Origin: Gelidibacter sediminis
Lineage (GTDB): Bacteria; Bacteroidota; Bacteroidia; Flavobacteriales; Flavobacteriaceae
Assembly: GCF_004364975.1 (NCBI RefSeq)
Contig: NZ_SOBW01000007.1
Location: 62,001-126,000, forward strand
Length of the DNA: 64,000 nucleotides
Direction: 5' to 3'
In this document: positions 1-8,844 of the stretch, piece by piece
How the letters are laid out: every line of letters begins with the position of its first letter
Position numbering within the stretch: the stretch's first letter is position 1
The notes under the pieces: generated by a model
The model's database searches: none
Told to the model about the DNA's origin: nothing
The model's input: only the letters and a program-made list of their open reading frames with translations
Made by a program: the position numbers and the translations under genes

Positions 1-2
1 CA

Positions 3-1166
3 GTTTATGTCTATGATTCAGAAAAAATTGAAGCTCAATACAAACGCTTAACTTCTGCATTTAGTAAGGTCAAGTCATTAAAAATAAATTATGCAGTTAA
101 GGCATTGTCCAACATATCCATTTTAAAACTTTTTAAGACATTTGGATCTGGACTGGACACTGTGTCAATTCAAGAAGTAAAATTAGGCTTGAAAGCAGGA
201 TTTTCTCCTGAACAAATTATCTATACCCCAAACGGTGTGTCTCTTGAAGAAATCGAGATGGCGGCACAATTAGGTGTGCAAATTAATATTGACAATCTTT
301 CCATCCTAGAGCAATTTGGTACACGCCATCCAAAAACGCCAGTTTGCATCAGGATTAATCCACATGTAATGGCTGGAGGTAATACTAATATTTCTGTAGG
401 CCATATTGATAGCAAGTTCGGAATCTCAATTCATCAAATTCCTCATTTATTGCGCATCATTGAAAACACCAAGATGAATATAAATGGCATCCACATGCAT
501 ACTGGAAGTGACATTCTTGATATTGATGTGTTTTTATACGCTAGTGAAATCCTATTTGATACCGCCTTACACTTTAAGGATTTGGAATTTATAGATTTTG
601 GTTCCGGATTCAAAGTTCCTTATAAAGAAGGTGATATTGAAACAAACATTGAAGAGTTAGGTGAAAAGTTAACAAAACGTTTTAATACTTTCTGTAAAAA
701 ATATGGTCGTGAATTGACTTTGGCTTTCGAGCCTGGTAAATTTTTGGTAAGTGAGGCTGGTGTGTTCTTGACTAAAGTAAATGTTGTCAAACAAACCACG
801 TCTACTGTTTTTGCACAAATTGACTCAGGATTTAATCACCTTATCAGGCCAATGCTTTATGGGTCTCAGCACGAAATCATTAACATTTCCAATCCTAATG
901 GACGTGAGCGCTTTTACTCTGTAGTGGGCTATATCTGTGAAACGGACACCTTCGCAAATAATAGACGGATTAACGAAATTAGTGAAGGGGATATCCTTAG
1001 TTTTCAAAATGCAGGGGCGTATTGCTTCAGTATGGCGAGCAATTACAACTCCCGTTACAAACCTGCTGAAGTATTATGGCATAATAAAAAAGCCCATTTG
1101 ATTAGAAAACGTGAGACTTTTGATGATATTACCCATAACCAAGTAGAAATTGATTTGGGTTCATAA
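3..1166 (+). CDS. lysA: Diaminopimelate decarboxylase, 5'-truncated by the window edge
   Basis: PLP-dependent decarboxylase making L-lysine from meso-diaminopimelate, the last step of lysine synthesis, in the cytoplasm. The reading frame is open from base 3, so the true start lies outside the window. The PLP-binding lysine sits in NYAVKALSN (codon at 99-101). Further family marks are the glycine-rich HMHTGSD and DFGSGF segments, EPGKFLV, the CETD active-site cysteine region and the C-terminal YCFSMASNYNSR motif with the PLP-contacting tyrosine. About 388 residues are visible of a usual 400-420, so only the first few dozen are missing. It is a stand-alone enzyme, not fused to an aspartokinase. 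The next gene on the strand follows after 101 bases and looks independent. Confidence 0.93.
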   Translation, partial: VYVYDSEKIEAQYKRLTSAFSKVKSLKINYAVKALSNISILKLFKTFGSGLDTVSIQEVKLGLKAGFSPEQIIYTPNGVSLEEIEMAAQLGVQINIDNLSILEQFGTRHPKTPVCIRINPHVMAGGNTNISVGHIDSKFGISIHQIPHLLRIIENTKMNINGIHMHTGSDILDIDVFLYASEILFDTALHFKDLEFIDFGSGFKVPYKEGDIETNIEELGEKLTKRFNTFCKKYGRELTLAFEPGKFLVSEAGVFLTKVNVVKQTTSTVFAQIDSGFNHLIRPMLYGSQHEIINISNPNGRERFYSVVGYICETDTFANNRRINEISEGDILSFQNAGAYCFSMASNYNSRYKPAEVLWHNKKAHLIRKRETFDDITHNQVEIDLGS

Positions 1167-1267
1167 CTATTGCATGTGTGATCGTATTATTTAAAGAATT
1201 TAGCAAACTTATAGTATCTTTATTTTTTTAAATATTACTGTGTGCCAATATTTTATAACGCCATTTA

Positions 1268-2305
1268 ATGAATTCTATACCACCAAAATTAATTAGACAA
1301 ATTTTTGTAATTCTGCTCATGTTATTCATGGGTAGTTTAATATTTATAGAATTACTCCCGTATTTAACTGGTGTGCTTGGAGCCATAACCATCTATATAT
1401 TGTTTAGAAAATGGATGGCCACTTTGGTAAAACGTAAAAAGTGGAATCCCACTTTGGCAGCTTTATTAATTATGCTGATTTCATTTGTTGGCATTCTCAT
1501 TCCACTTACAGGCATTGTTTGGATGTTAAGCAATAAAATAGGAAGAGCCGTTAATAATAGTGAGCAGGTAGTTACCGCATTTAAAGAACAATTGTCTAGT
1601 ATTCAGCATTATGTAGGCTATGACATTGGCTCAAACATTGATACGGCCGCTATTACAAGTTGGGTGTCCCAAAATTTACAGAACCTTGTAGGAGGCACAT
1701 TTAATGCTTTTATAGCCATTGGTTTAATGTACTTTATGTTGTACTACATGCTGACCAATAGACGAGAATTGCGAGAGTCCTTAACGGCATATATCCCAAT
1801 AGATAACGTCAATCTCAAAGAAATTGGCAATGAAATTCAAACCATGGTGCGATCTAACGCCATCGGCATTCCGTTAGTGGCAATTGCACAGGGTGTCATA
1901 GCGCTCATTGGTTTTTTAATTTTTGGTATAGACGAACCTTTCTTTTGGTTTGTCATTGTTACCATAGGTTCTATGATTCCTTTTGTGGGAACCCTCATTG
2001 GTATTATTCCCGTATTTTTAATTAGCCTTTCCTCTGGAGATACATTTCAGGCATGGGCCATTTTGATTTACGGTTTTGTTGTGGTAGGGTCTACTGATAA
2101 CATTATCAGACTCTATGTATTAAAAAAATTAGATGATGTTCATCCATTAATTACTTTAATAGGCGTGATTGTAGGGGTTCCAATTTTTGGTTTCATTGGG
2201 TTAATTTTCGGGCCTTTATTAATCAGTCTCTTCTTAGCGCTGGTGAGCATTTACAAAAAGGAATATGGGAAAGCATTGCCTTCTAGCAAACGAAAAATTC
2301 TTTAG
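1268..2305 (+). CDS. AI-2E family transporter (PerM/YdiK type)
   Basis: Integral membrane protein of 345 residues in the AI-2E transporter superfamily. Members have been linked to autoinducer-2 export or Na+/H+ antiport, so the substrate here cannot be told from sequence. It has the family layout: a pair of N-terminal membrane helices with a short basic loop (RKWMATLVKRKKW), a third helix, a soluble segment of about 80 residues (roughly 85-150), then five or so C-terminal helices including the conserved PFFWF..IGSMIPFVGTLIG and GVPIFGFIGLIFGPLL stretches. It starts at ATG 1268, about 100 bases after lysA. No partner gene is nearby. Confidence 0.85.
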   Translation: MNSIPPKLIRQIFVILLMLFMGSLIFIELLPYLTGVLGAITIYILFRKWMATLVKRKKWNPTLAALLIMLISFVGILIPLTGIVWMLSNKIGRAVNNSEQVVTAFKEQLSSIQHYVGYDIGSNIDTAAITSWVSQNLQNLVGGTFNAFIAIGLMYFMLYYMLTNRRELRESLTAYIPIDNVNLKEIGNEIQTMVRSNAIGIPLVAIAQGVIALIGFLIFGIDEPFFWFVIVTIGSMIPFVGTLIGIIPVFLISLSSGDTFQAWAILIYGFVVVGSTDNIIRLYVLKKLDDVHPLITLIGVIVGVPIFGFIGLIFGPLLISLFLALVSIYKKEYGKALPSSKRKIL

Positions 2306-2311
2306 TTTTCC

Positions 2312-2416
2312 TGAACGGATTTACTAGCATCAAGACCAACCCCATCTGTCTTAAATCAATTTAGCATCCCCACAATATATTGGAACAACTTTTTGTAAAA
2401 AAAGGTCATCCGTTCA
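2312..2416. repeat. Inverted repeat with 9-bp arms between the AI-2E and DUF1206 genes
   Basis: TGAACGGAT at 2312-2320 is the exact reverse complement of ATCCGTTCA at 2408-2416. The loop is 87 bases and AT-rich. It could close a long-range stem in the leader of the following gene or be chance. No poly-T tract follows, so it is not a terminator. Confidence 0.3.
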
Positions 2417-2477
2417 CCCTTTAAATTGGAAGTTAAAAAGGAATAGTATTTATTAAATATCATAAACCTGACCGGGC

Positions 2478-3251
2478 ATGGATATAAATAAAGAACAAAT
2501 AGCGAGGTTTGGATTAATTGCTATGGGAGTGGTGTATATCATTATTGGGGTAATGACTGGCCTGTCGGCATTTAATTGGGGTGGAAAAAAAACTGGAACC
2601 AGAGGCGCCATAATGATCTTAGCCAATCAACCCTTAGGAAAAGTCTTATTAGCTGTCATAGCTCTTGGCTTAAGCAGTTATGTTTTCTGGAGATTGTATC
2701 AAACTTTTTTTGATACGCGAGAATTGGGGTTCACTTTTAATGGTCTCCTCAAACGCGCTGGTTATTTTACAGGTGGTGTATTTTACGGATCATTGGCTTT
2801 TATCGCTATAAAAATTTTCTTAGGAGGTGACTATGAGACTAATCAGGATGTCATAGTTGCACTTCTAAACTCGCAATACAGTAGTTTAATATCTGTCATT
2901 TTGGGATTGATTTTAGCCGGAAAATGTGTATTTGAAATATACTTCATTCTCTCTAATCGCTTTAAAGAAGATGTGCAATCCTCAAAAATGCCTAAAGAAT
3001 CGAAATCTACTTTATTAAAATTTGGTGTCCTAGGTCACTTGGCCCGTGCAGTCGTTTTTGGTATTATGGCGTTCTTAACCGCTAGGACGGGTCTTACGAT
3101 TAGAAATGATGAACTGAGCAAAATAACAGATGCCTTTCATTTCCTGAACCATAAGTTTGGAGGTATAGTCCTAAGTGTTGTGTCTGTTGGACTCTTGTGC
3201 TATGGATTGTATATGTTTGTTAAAGCTAAGTATTTATACATTAATATGTGA
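2478..3251 (+). CDS. DUF1206 family membrane protein
   Basis: A 257-residue membrane protein of unknown function with the DUF1206 arrangement of three repeated units, each of two helices. Each unit begins with a similar signature: ARFGLIAMGVVYIIIG near residue 8, LKRAGYFTGGVFYGSLAF near 88, and LGHLARAVVFGIMAFLTAR near 182. The conserved G-A-G/R pattern at the start of each repeat and small residues in the helices fit the family. ATG 2478 follows a 170-base gap, so it is probably transcribed alone. No enzymatic residues are recognised. Confidence 0.82.
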   Translation: MDINKEQIARFGLIAMGVVYIIIGVMTGLSAFNWGGKKTGTRGAIMILANQPLGKVLLAVIALGLSSYVFWRLYQTFFDTRELGFTFNGLLKRAGYFTGGVFYGSLAFIAIKIFLGGDYETNQDVIVALLNSQYSSLISVILGLILAGKCVFEIYFILSNRFKEDVQSSKMPKESKSTLLKFGVLGHLARAVVFGIMAFLTARTGLTIRNDELSKITDAFHFLNHKFGGIVLSVVSVGLLCYGLYMFVKAKYLYINM

Positions 3252-3323
3252 TGGAAATTTTTTAGTGGAGATGGTGGTAGGCTTTAATTACAGGCACATA
3301 AGAGGAAATTGAGCGCTGGCCCC

Positions 3324-3788
3324 CTATTTTAAAATGACATCATCTTCTGTTTCAGAAATTCCATCTTTTCCTTTGGAAAATATGTGATAGGATTTGCCTG
3401 AATCCTGACGGCAATACTCAAACTCACGATTCCAATGGTCCGTAATCGCATCCCTTAATAATGGATTGTTTCTCATAATGGAGTTGAGCTGTTCTGGATA
3501 CGTTCCATTAGTTTGTTTTTCATGCCCTAATAGTAACACCACCTCATTCAACTTTTTGAGTGTCTGCTTTTCTGAATTGCCATTCAAAAACAGATATATC
3601 CGTACAAAAAACAATGACGGAATGATAATTAGAAGTATAAGAACAATATGTTTTGTGGGCGCCCAGAATTTCTTTTTTTGATGTTCAGATTCTTTCACGC
3701 AATCCCGCTGTTGACGTCTCTTAATCCAAAATTTAAAATCTTGGAAAATCATTAGAATTTCGGCTAAGACCTCAGCAATACCTCCCAT
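3324..3788 (-). CDS. Membrane-anchored protein with a GspG-like (pseudopilin) C-terminal domain
   Basis: A 154-residue protein with one membrane helix (about residues 46-68) and a C-terminal part resembling the globular domain of major pseudopilin GspG: a YPEQL segment, then W.REFEYC, SYHIFSKGKDG and TEDDV, which match the family's W.NPYQY, Y.LYS.GADG and calcium-binding D/E end. It lacks the N-terminal prepilin cleavage signature (G/FTLIE), so it is unlikely to be a true pseudopilin. It begins 8 bases after the M28 peptidase stop and is probably co-transcribed with it. No other type II secretion gene is present. The function is unknown. Confidence 0.6.
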   Translation of the reverse strand: MGGIAEVLAEILMIFQDFKFWIKRRQQRDCVKESEHQKKKFWAPTKHIVLILLIIIPSLFFVRIYLFLNGNSEKQTLKKLNEVVLLLGHEKQTNGTYPEQLNSIMRNNPLLRDAITDHWNREFEYCRQDSGKSYHIFSKGKDGISETEDDVILK

Positions 3789-3796
3789 TAGATAAT

Positions 3797-5200
3797 TTAG
3801 TCCTTAAAAGTGTCATTAGTAATTTCAACAGCAGTGCCATACGTATCGAAAAGATATACTAAAGACGCCATAGTTGCCGCTCCTAACTCAAGCTCTCGTT
3901 TATTGACCGCATCAAATGTATCATTTGCCGCGTGATGATGGTCAAAATAACGTTGAGAATCTGGTCTCAAACCCGCCAACACAATTCCATCAGACTTTAG
4001 AGGTCCAATATCAGCACCACTTCCGCCTTTTTCGAAGTAGTGTATCAGATAGGGTTTAAATAATTCTTTCCAACCTAGAACCTTTTGGAACTGGGCATCA
4101 CTACAGTCAAATGAGAAGCCACGAGGCGTAAAGCCGCCTGAATCACTTTCTAGTGCGAAGATGTGTTTCTCGTTCTTAGATTTAGCAATCTCAGCATACT
4201 TCTTACCTCCTCTGAGCCCATTCTCTTCATTCATAAACAAGACCACCCTAATGCTCCGTTTAGGTGTGATGCCACTTATTTTTAATAATCGCAATACGTC
4301 CATGGACTGTACCACTCCTGCGCCATCGTCATGAGAACCATCTCCCAGATCCCAGGAATCTAAGTGCCCACCCACAACAATATATTCCTCAGGAAATTCT
4401 GACCCTGTTATTTCGCCGATTACGTTATAAGATAGGACATCATCCAACTGTTGGCAATTTTGCTTAAAAAAGAAGCTCAATGACGGATCTAATGCCAACA
4501 TCGTACTCAACAATTCGGCATCATTTGTACTAATTGCAGCTGAAGGTATGCGTTGGGACACTGGCAAATCGGCATAAGTCATACTACCGGTATGCGGAAA
4601 ATCGTCCAACCTCAAATTCAATGAGCGGACAATCACCCCAACAGCCCCTAATTTTCCTGCTTCGTAAGCGCCAGAATACCGCTGATCTGAGCAGCCACCA
4701 TAGGCTTCAAAAGTATTTATCAAATCTGCTTGCATCGGTCGGTTAAAAAACACAATCTTACCTTGCACTCTGTCTTTCCCTAGAGCTTTAAGTTCATCAA
4801 TACCCATCACCTCAACAACTTGTGCACGGACGCCTCCATTGGGTGTTTCAACAGAGCCACCCAAGGCACAAATATTAACATGTGTTGTTTTTCCCTGTTT
4901 GGTTTCTATATATGCAAATTCTGGCAAACCCCTTATCCATTTAGGTACCATTACCGGTTGCAACCAGACCTTATCTAACCCTAACTTTTCTAACTCTTCT
5001 TTTGTGTAAGCAACCGCCTGTTCTGCTCCATAGGAGCCTGAAAGTCGGGCCCCGATATTATTTGACAGATGGCGTAACCATTCATAACTTTTTCCATCAG
5101 TTAAAGATTGGCTATAAATTTTTTTAATGTTTTCAGCATCTGACTGGGCTGAAATTTCTAGTGTCAAAACCAGTAAGAAGATGAAGTTGAAGTATTTCAT
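3797..5200 (-). CDS. M28 family zinc aminopeptidase, secreted
   Basis: A 467-residue metallopeptidase with a cleavable signal peptide ending ISAQ, so exported to the periplasm or surface. A protease-associated (PA) domain is inserted around residues 120-220 (VQGKIVFF, GAVGVIV). The catalytic domain has the co-catalytic zinc ligands: GGHLDSWDLGDGSHDDGAG (about 277-295), catalytic glutamates in NEENGLRGG (about 324), D in ESDSGG (about 352) and the last histidine in FDHHHAANDTFD (about 424). It probably removes N-terminal residues from peptides taken up as food. The gene lies in a long minus-strand run between PPK2 and the GspG-like gene. Confidence 0.9.
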   Translation of the reverse strand: MKYFNFIFLLVLTLEISAQSDAENIKKIYSQSLTDGKSYEWLRHLSNNIGARLSGSYGAEQAVAYTKEELEKLGLDKVWLQPVMVPKWIRGLPEFAYIETKQGKTTHVNICALGGSVETPNGGVRAQVVEVMGIDELKALGKDRVQGKIVFFNRPMQADLINTFEAYGGCSDQRYSGAYEAGKLGAVGVIVRSLNLRLDDFPHTGSMTYADLPVSQRIPSAAISTNDAELLSTMLALDPSLSFFFKQNCQQLDDVLSYNVIGEITGSEFPEEYIVVGGHLDSWDLGDGSHDDGAGVVQSMDVLRLLKISGITPKRSIRVVLFMNEENGLRGGKKYAEIAKSKNEKHIFALESDSGGFTPRGFSFDCSDAQFQKVLGWKELFKPYLIHYFEKGGSGADIGPLKSDGIVLAGLRPDSQRYFDHHHAANDTFDAVNKRELELGAATMASLVYLFDTYGTAVEITNDTFKD

Positions 5201-5296
5201 AAACGGTATTAATTGTGATTATAAGCTTTCGGCAACCCTTAAGATCAGACTGTATGAACTGTTTAAAAATCGGTCCTGCTGCATAGTTAAAGGGGA

Positions 5297-6175
5297 TTAT
5301 TCGTTTCTTAATTGTTCTCTATACAATTCAATGTTGGCCTTAATATCGTCATCCAATTCAGGTTCTCTAATGTCCTTATAAGTCTTTAACGTATCATGAA
5401 GTATTCGCGCCACTAAATAACGTGCTATTTTTTTATCATCACTAGGAATAGCATACCATGGCGCATGAGGCATTGAAGTTCTATTCAGTATCTCTTGGTA
5501 ACATTCCATATAGTCATTCCAAAGTTTACGTTCTTCTAAATCTCCTGGTGAAAATTTCCAGTTTTTATCTTCACGATCCAGACGTCTTAACAGTCTGTTC
5601 TTCTGTTCTGTTTTTGAAATGTTCAAGAAAAATTTAAATATTAACGTACCGTTATCTGCCAGATGTTTTTCAAAATTATTGATATCCTCAAAGCGTCTGC
5701 TCCAAAACTTATCATCAATATCTTCTACGGCGTCAATTCCTGGAATATTTTCATTTAAAATATAAGATGGATGTACTTTAGTAACCAACACATTTTCATA
5801 GTGGGTGCGATTAAAAATACCAAATTTTCCACGTGCAGGGAGGGCAATATAATGACGCCATAAAAAATCATGTTTGAGTTCTAAACTCGTTGGCACTTTA
5901 AAGCTGTGCACTACGACACCGCGAGAATTAAAATCTTTAAAAACCTCGCGAATTAAACTATCCTTACCGGCTGTATCCATGCCCTGTAAACACACCAAGA
6001 CTGCATATTTTCCGTGGGCGTACATCTTGTCTTGAATTTTTCCTAATTTTTTACGAACATCTTTGAGTCCGTCCTTCAAATTTTCCTTTGAAGCGTTTAA
6101 ATCGAGACTTGTTTGTAATTGTTCAATATTAATAACTTCTGTAATTTTAAAATCTTCGGTATTAATGGCTTTCAT
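5297..6175 (-). CDS. Polyphosphate kinase 2 family protein
   Basis: A 292-residue PPK2-type kinase that transfers phosphate between polyphosphate and nucleotides. The Walker A-like loop is QGMDTAGKDSLIREVF (about residues 64-79). Other family marks are HSFKVPTSLELKHDFLWR, PARGKFGIFNRTHYENVL, the lid-region arginines in RLLRRLDREDKNWKFS, and DLEERKLWNDYM. Single-domain length and the GMDTAGKDS loop suggest the class that phosphorylates AMP and ADP from polyphosphate, which would regenerate ATP; the class assignment is inference. It lies 53 bases after a small membrane protein and 96 bases before the M28 gene on the same strand. Confidence 0.9.
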   Translation of the reverse strand: MKAINTEDFKITEVINIEQLQTSLDLNASKENLKDGLKDVRKKLGKIQDKMYAHGKYAVLVCLQGMDTAGKDSLIREVFKDFNSRGVVVHSFKVPTSLELKHDFLWRHYIALPARGKFGIFNRTHYENVLVTKVHPSYILNENIPGIDAVEDIDDKFWSRRFEDINNFEKHLADNGTLIFKFFLNISKTEQKNRLLRRLDREDKNWKFSPGDLEERKLWNDYMECYQEILNRTSMPHAPWYAIPSDDKKIARYLVARILHDTLKTYKDIREPELDDDIKANIELYREQLRNE

Positions 6176-6228
6176 AAAATTTTTGTTTAAGAATATCGGT
6201 ATTAAGCTACTTATGACTTTTATCTTGC

Positions 6229-6783
6229 TTAATCATTAGATTGATCTTCTTCTATAGCTTCATCATCTTGAATCATTAGTGGGTGATCTTTTACTTCCAA
6301 TCCTACAATTTTAATCATACTACTTACCGCGTTAAATAACATCAACACCACACTAATCAACCCACCACTCAATATGGACGACAATGCCAAACTTACATAA
6401 TAGATGGTGGTGTACCACGTACTGGGTACATTATCAGCTTCAGTTATGGGAATATTTAAAAATTGAAAAAATATAATGGAAAATATAAATACAGCTGTAT
6501 CTATTTTGGCAATGAGCAAAATATGTGTGTAATGTTCTTTGGTGAGTTTGGATTTTGTACTTGAACTTACACTAAGCAAGGTAAGCAATAGCGCCAAAAT
6601 GGTGGCAGATGCTAAGGCTATTGTGTTACACAAGGTATTGATACCGGGCAATGATGATTTGATGAGGACCTTAGCTTCATACCCACTAATATTACCCATA
6701 AAATAGGCACCCAGACCCATGGTTATAGCAGAAATAATACCTCCGTAAAGCGCTCTTCTGTTATATTGGGTCAGTTTAATCAT
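6229..6783 (-). CDS. Four-helix membrane protein of unknown function
   Basis: A 184-residue protein with about four hydrophobic helices (roughly residues 15-33, 48-72, 93-112 and 127-155) and a short acidic C-terminal tail (DDEAIEEDQSND) probably facing the cytoplasm. I do not recognise a family. It starts 6 bases after the sigma-54 response regulator stop, so translation is likely coupled. Its place in a cluster with a mechanosensitive channel, an ABC exporter and a response regulator suggests a role in envelope or stress physiology, but this is context only. Confidence 0.7.
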   Translation of the reverse strand: MIKLTQYNRRALYGGIISAITMGLGAYFMGNISGYEAKVLIKSSLPGINTLCNTIALASATILALLLTLLSVSSSTKSKLTKEHYTHILLIAKIDTAVFIFSIIFFQFLNIPITEADNVPSTWYTTIYYVSLALSSILSGGLISVVLMLFNAVSSMIKIVGLEVKDHPLMIQDDEAIEEDQSND

Positions 6784-6789
6784 TTTTGT

Positions 6790-7953
6790 TTATTTTGAAG
6801 CAAATAGATTGACATCATTTTCACTGACTTCTTTCTCACCAAGGATGATGAGACGTTCCACAACATTACGTAACTCTCTGATATTTCCCGTCCAATCATA
6901 GTCTTGCAATTGTTTTATGGCCTTATCACTAAAACTTTTTGCTGCAGTACCATTCTCAGCGGCTATTTTATTCGCGAAATATTCAATCAATAACGGAATA
7001 TCTTCACGCCTATCATTTAATGGTGGCACCTGTATCAAAATTACAGCCAACCTATGGTACAAGTCTTCTCTAAATCTGCCCTCTTCTATTTCTTTAGTAA
7101 GGTTTTTATTGGTAGCCGCCACAACACGAACATCCACTTTTATATCCTTATCACTACCTACGCGTTGTACACGACTTTCCTGAAGTGCGCGCAATACTTT
7201 GGCTTGGGCAGAAAGACTCATGTCGCCAATTTCATCTAAAAACAAAGTTCCGCCATTGGCAGCCTCAAATTTTCCAGCTCTATCCTTTACAGCACTGGTA
7301 AAAGCGCCTTTTACATGTCCGAACAATTCACTTTCAATCAACTCGGAAGGAATCGCAGCACAATTTACTTCAATAAGAGGCCCTTTGGAACGATCACTTT
7401 TTTGATGAAGCCAGTGCGCTACAAGCTCCTTACCTGTACCGTTTGGCCCAGTTATTAAAACTCTAGCTTCAGTAGCAGCTACTTTTTCAATCATGTCCTT
7501 AATGTGGGAAATAGCTTTGCTTTCTCCGATCATTTCAAAGTTTTTCCCCACTTTTTTCTTGAGCATCTTGTTTTCTACAACAAGTTCTTTTCTATCTAAA
7601 GCAATTCTTACCGTATTAAGAAGCCTGTTTAAATCAGGTGGCTTGGAGATGTAATCAAATGCTCCAAGTCGCATCGTATTGACAGCGGTATCTAAATCGC
7701 CATGCCCAGAAATCATCACCATTGTCGTTTCTGGCTTAATTTTCTTTACGGTCTCTAACACCTCTACACCATCCATTTTTGGCATTTTAATATCACAGAG
7801 GACCAAATCATAATCTTCCTTTTTTATTTTTTCAATCCCCACCAAACCATCTTCAGCCTCTTCTACTTGATAGGAATCGTTTTCTTCAGAAAGAATTTTA
7901 ACCAATACCCTTCTGATGCTTGCTTCGTCTTCTATGACTAATATTTTTGACAT
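6790..7953 (-). CDS. Sigma-54-dependent response regulator without a DNA-binding domain
   Basis: NtrC-type regulator of 387 residues. An N-terminal receiver domain has the acidic pair E8/D9, phospho-acceptor D54 (CDIKMPKMDG) and K104 (YISKP). The AAA+ sigma-54 interaction domain has Walker A GPNGTGKE (169-176), Walker B GGTLFLDEIGD (234 on), sensor VRVVAATNK and the C-terminal WTGNIRELRNVVERL. The sigma-54 contact loop reads GAFTSA (216-221) rather than GAFTGA. The protein stops soon after the AAA+ domain (ENDVNLFASK), leaving no room for a Fis-type helix-turn-helix. No histidine kinase lies in the window, so it is an orphan. It starts 2 bases from the preceding OMP stop, inside the long minus-strand run. 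Confidence 0.92.
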   Translation of the reverse strand: MSKILVIEDEASIRRVLVKILSEENDSYQVEEAEDGLVGIEKIKKEDYDLVLCDIKMPKMDGVEVLETVKKIKPETTMVMISGHGDLDTAVNTMRLGAFDYISKPPDLNRLLNTVRIALDRKELVVENKMLKKKVGKNFEMIGESKAISHIKDMIEKVAATEARVLITGPNGTGKELVAHWLHQKSDRSKGPLIEVNCAAIPSELIESELFGHVKGAFTSAVKDRAGKFEAANGGTLFLDEIGDMSLSAQAKVLRALQESRVQRVGSDKDIKVDVRVVAATNKNLTKEIEEGRFREDLYHRLAVILIQVPPLNDRREDIPLLIEYFANKIAAENGTAAKSFSDKAIKQLQDYDWTGNIRELRNVVERLIILGEKEVSENDVNLFASK

Positions 7954-7955
7954 TT

Positions 7956-8840
7956 TTAATATTTAATTTTTAAACCTGTTCTAAAATAGAGTGTATTTTT
8001 ATCATCAATGGTATAAATATCATCTCTTTTGTTATTTCTCAATCTATAATCATTGGAAATACTATAAGCGGCATACCCATAATACAAAAGGTGTTCCGTA
8101 AAATAATGTTCATAACCCAATCCGCCTAGAATAATAGTTTGGGATATGTTTTCTGCGCGTTTCCCATTGAGTAACTTTGCTTCTTGGAGGTTGGCAAAAA
8201 AATTGTCTAAGGTTACAAATGCCTGTACATGATTGGAGTCGTCAAATTTATAACGCACATTCGTTTTTGGAACCCCCAAGGTGTACGTCCAATTAGGATG
8301 GAACTCTCTATAATAATTGAGAATAGGCAACGGATAATTCCGGCCTGGTGTTGTTGAATAATCTAAGCCTAAAACCAACCTATTCGGTTTGTCTGCTGTT
8401 CCTTCCTTAGTACGATCCCGTATAGCATAGGTGCTAACAAGATACAAATAATCATCAGATACCAGCTTAGAATTAAAATTAGATGCCAAACGCATCCCTA
8501 CTTTAAATCCATAATACCAATCATTATCCTTCATTTTATGCAGATACCCAATAGAACCTTCAATTGTTTGTATAGAATTAAGGTCGGTGGTATTAAAAGG
8601 AACGTCGTCAAATTTGAGGGCGATGTAACGATAGTCGCCTCCTACAACAAGATAACCATTGTTTTTTAATTTTAAAGGCAATTGAAAAAGTCCTCTAAAT
8701 CTATTTACCGAATTTTGAGTACTATTATTAGGAAGATGCAAGTATTCAATTCTCAATAGATCTGATGTTTGCGCTGATAAATTTGTACTGATTAACAACA
8801 GTATCAAAAAAACAATGGTGATTTTTATGCGTTGCGACAT
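7956..8840 (-). CDS. Predicted outer-membrane beta-barrel protein, DUF6268-like
   Basis: A 294-residue protein with a signal peptide (hydrophobic core ILLLISTNLSAQ) and alternating-hydrophobicity strands rich in aromatic residues through the whole mature part, ending in an aromatic residue before K-Y, as outer-membrane barrels do. It opens with LLRIEYLHLPNNS, as I recall for DUF6268 proteins; this family call is from memory. No ligand can be named. It lies 4 bases after the MscS gene stop and 2 bases before the response regulator start, so it is clearly in one operon with them. Confidence 0.65.
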   Translation of the reverse strand: MSQRIKITIVFLILLLISTNLSAQTSDLLRIEYLHLPNNSTQNSVNRFRGLFQLPLKLKNNGYLVVGGDYRYIALKFDDVPFNTTDLNSIQTIEGSIGYLHKMKDNDWYYGFKVGMRLASNFNSKLVSDDYLYLVSTYAIRDRTKEGTADKPNRLVLGLDYSTTPGRNYPLPILNYYREFHPNWTYTLGVPKTNVRYKFDDSNHVQAFVTLDNFFANLQEAKLLNGKRAENISQTIILGGLGYEHYFTEHLLYYGYAAYSISNDYRLRNNKRDDIYTIDDKNTLYFRTGLKIKY

Positions 8841-8844
8841 AAGC

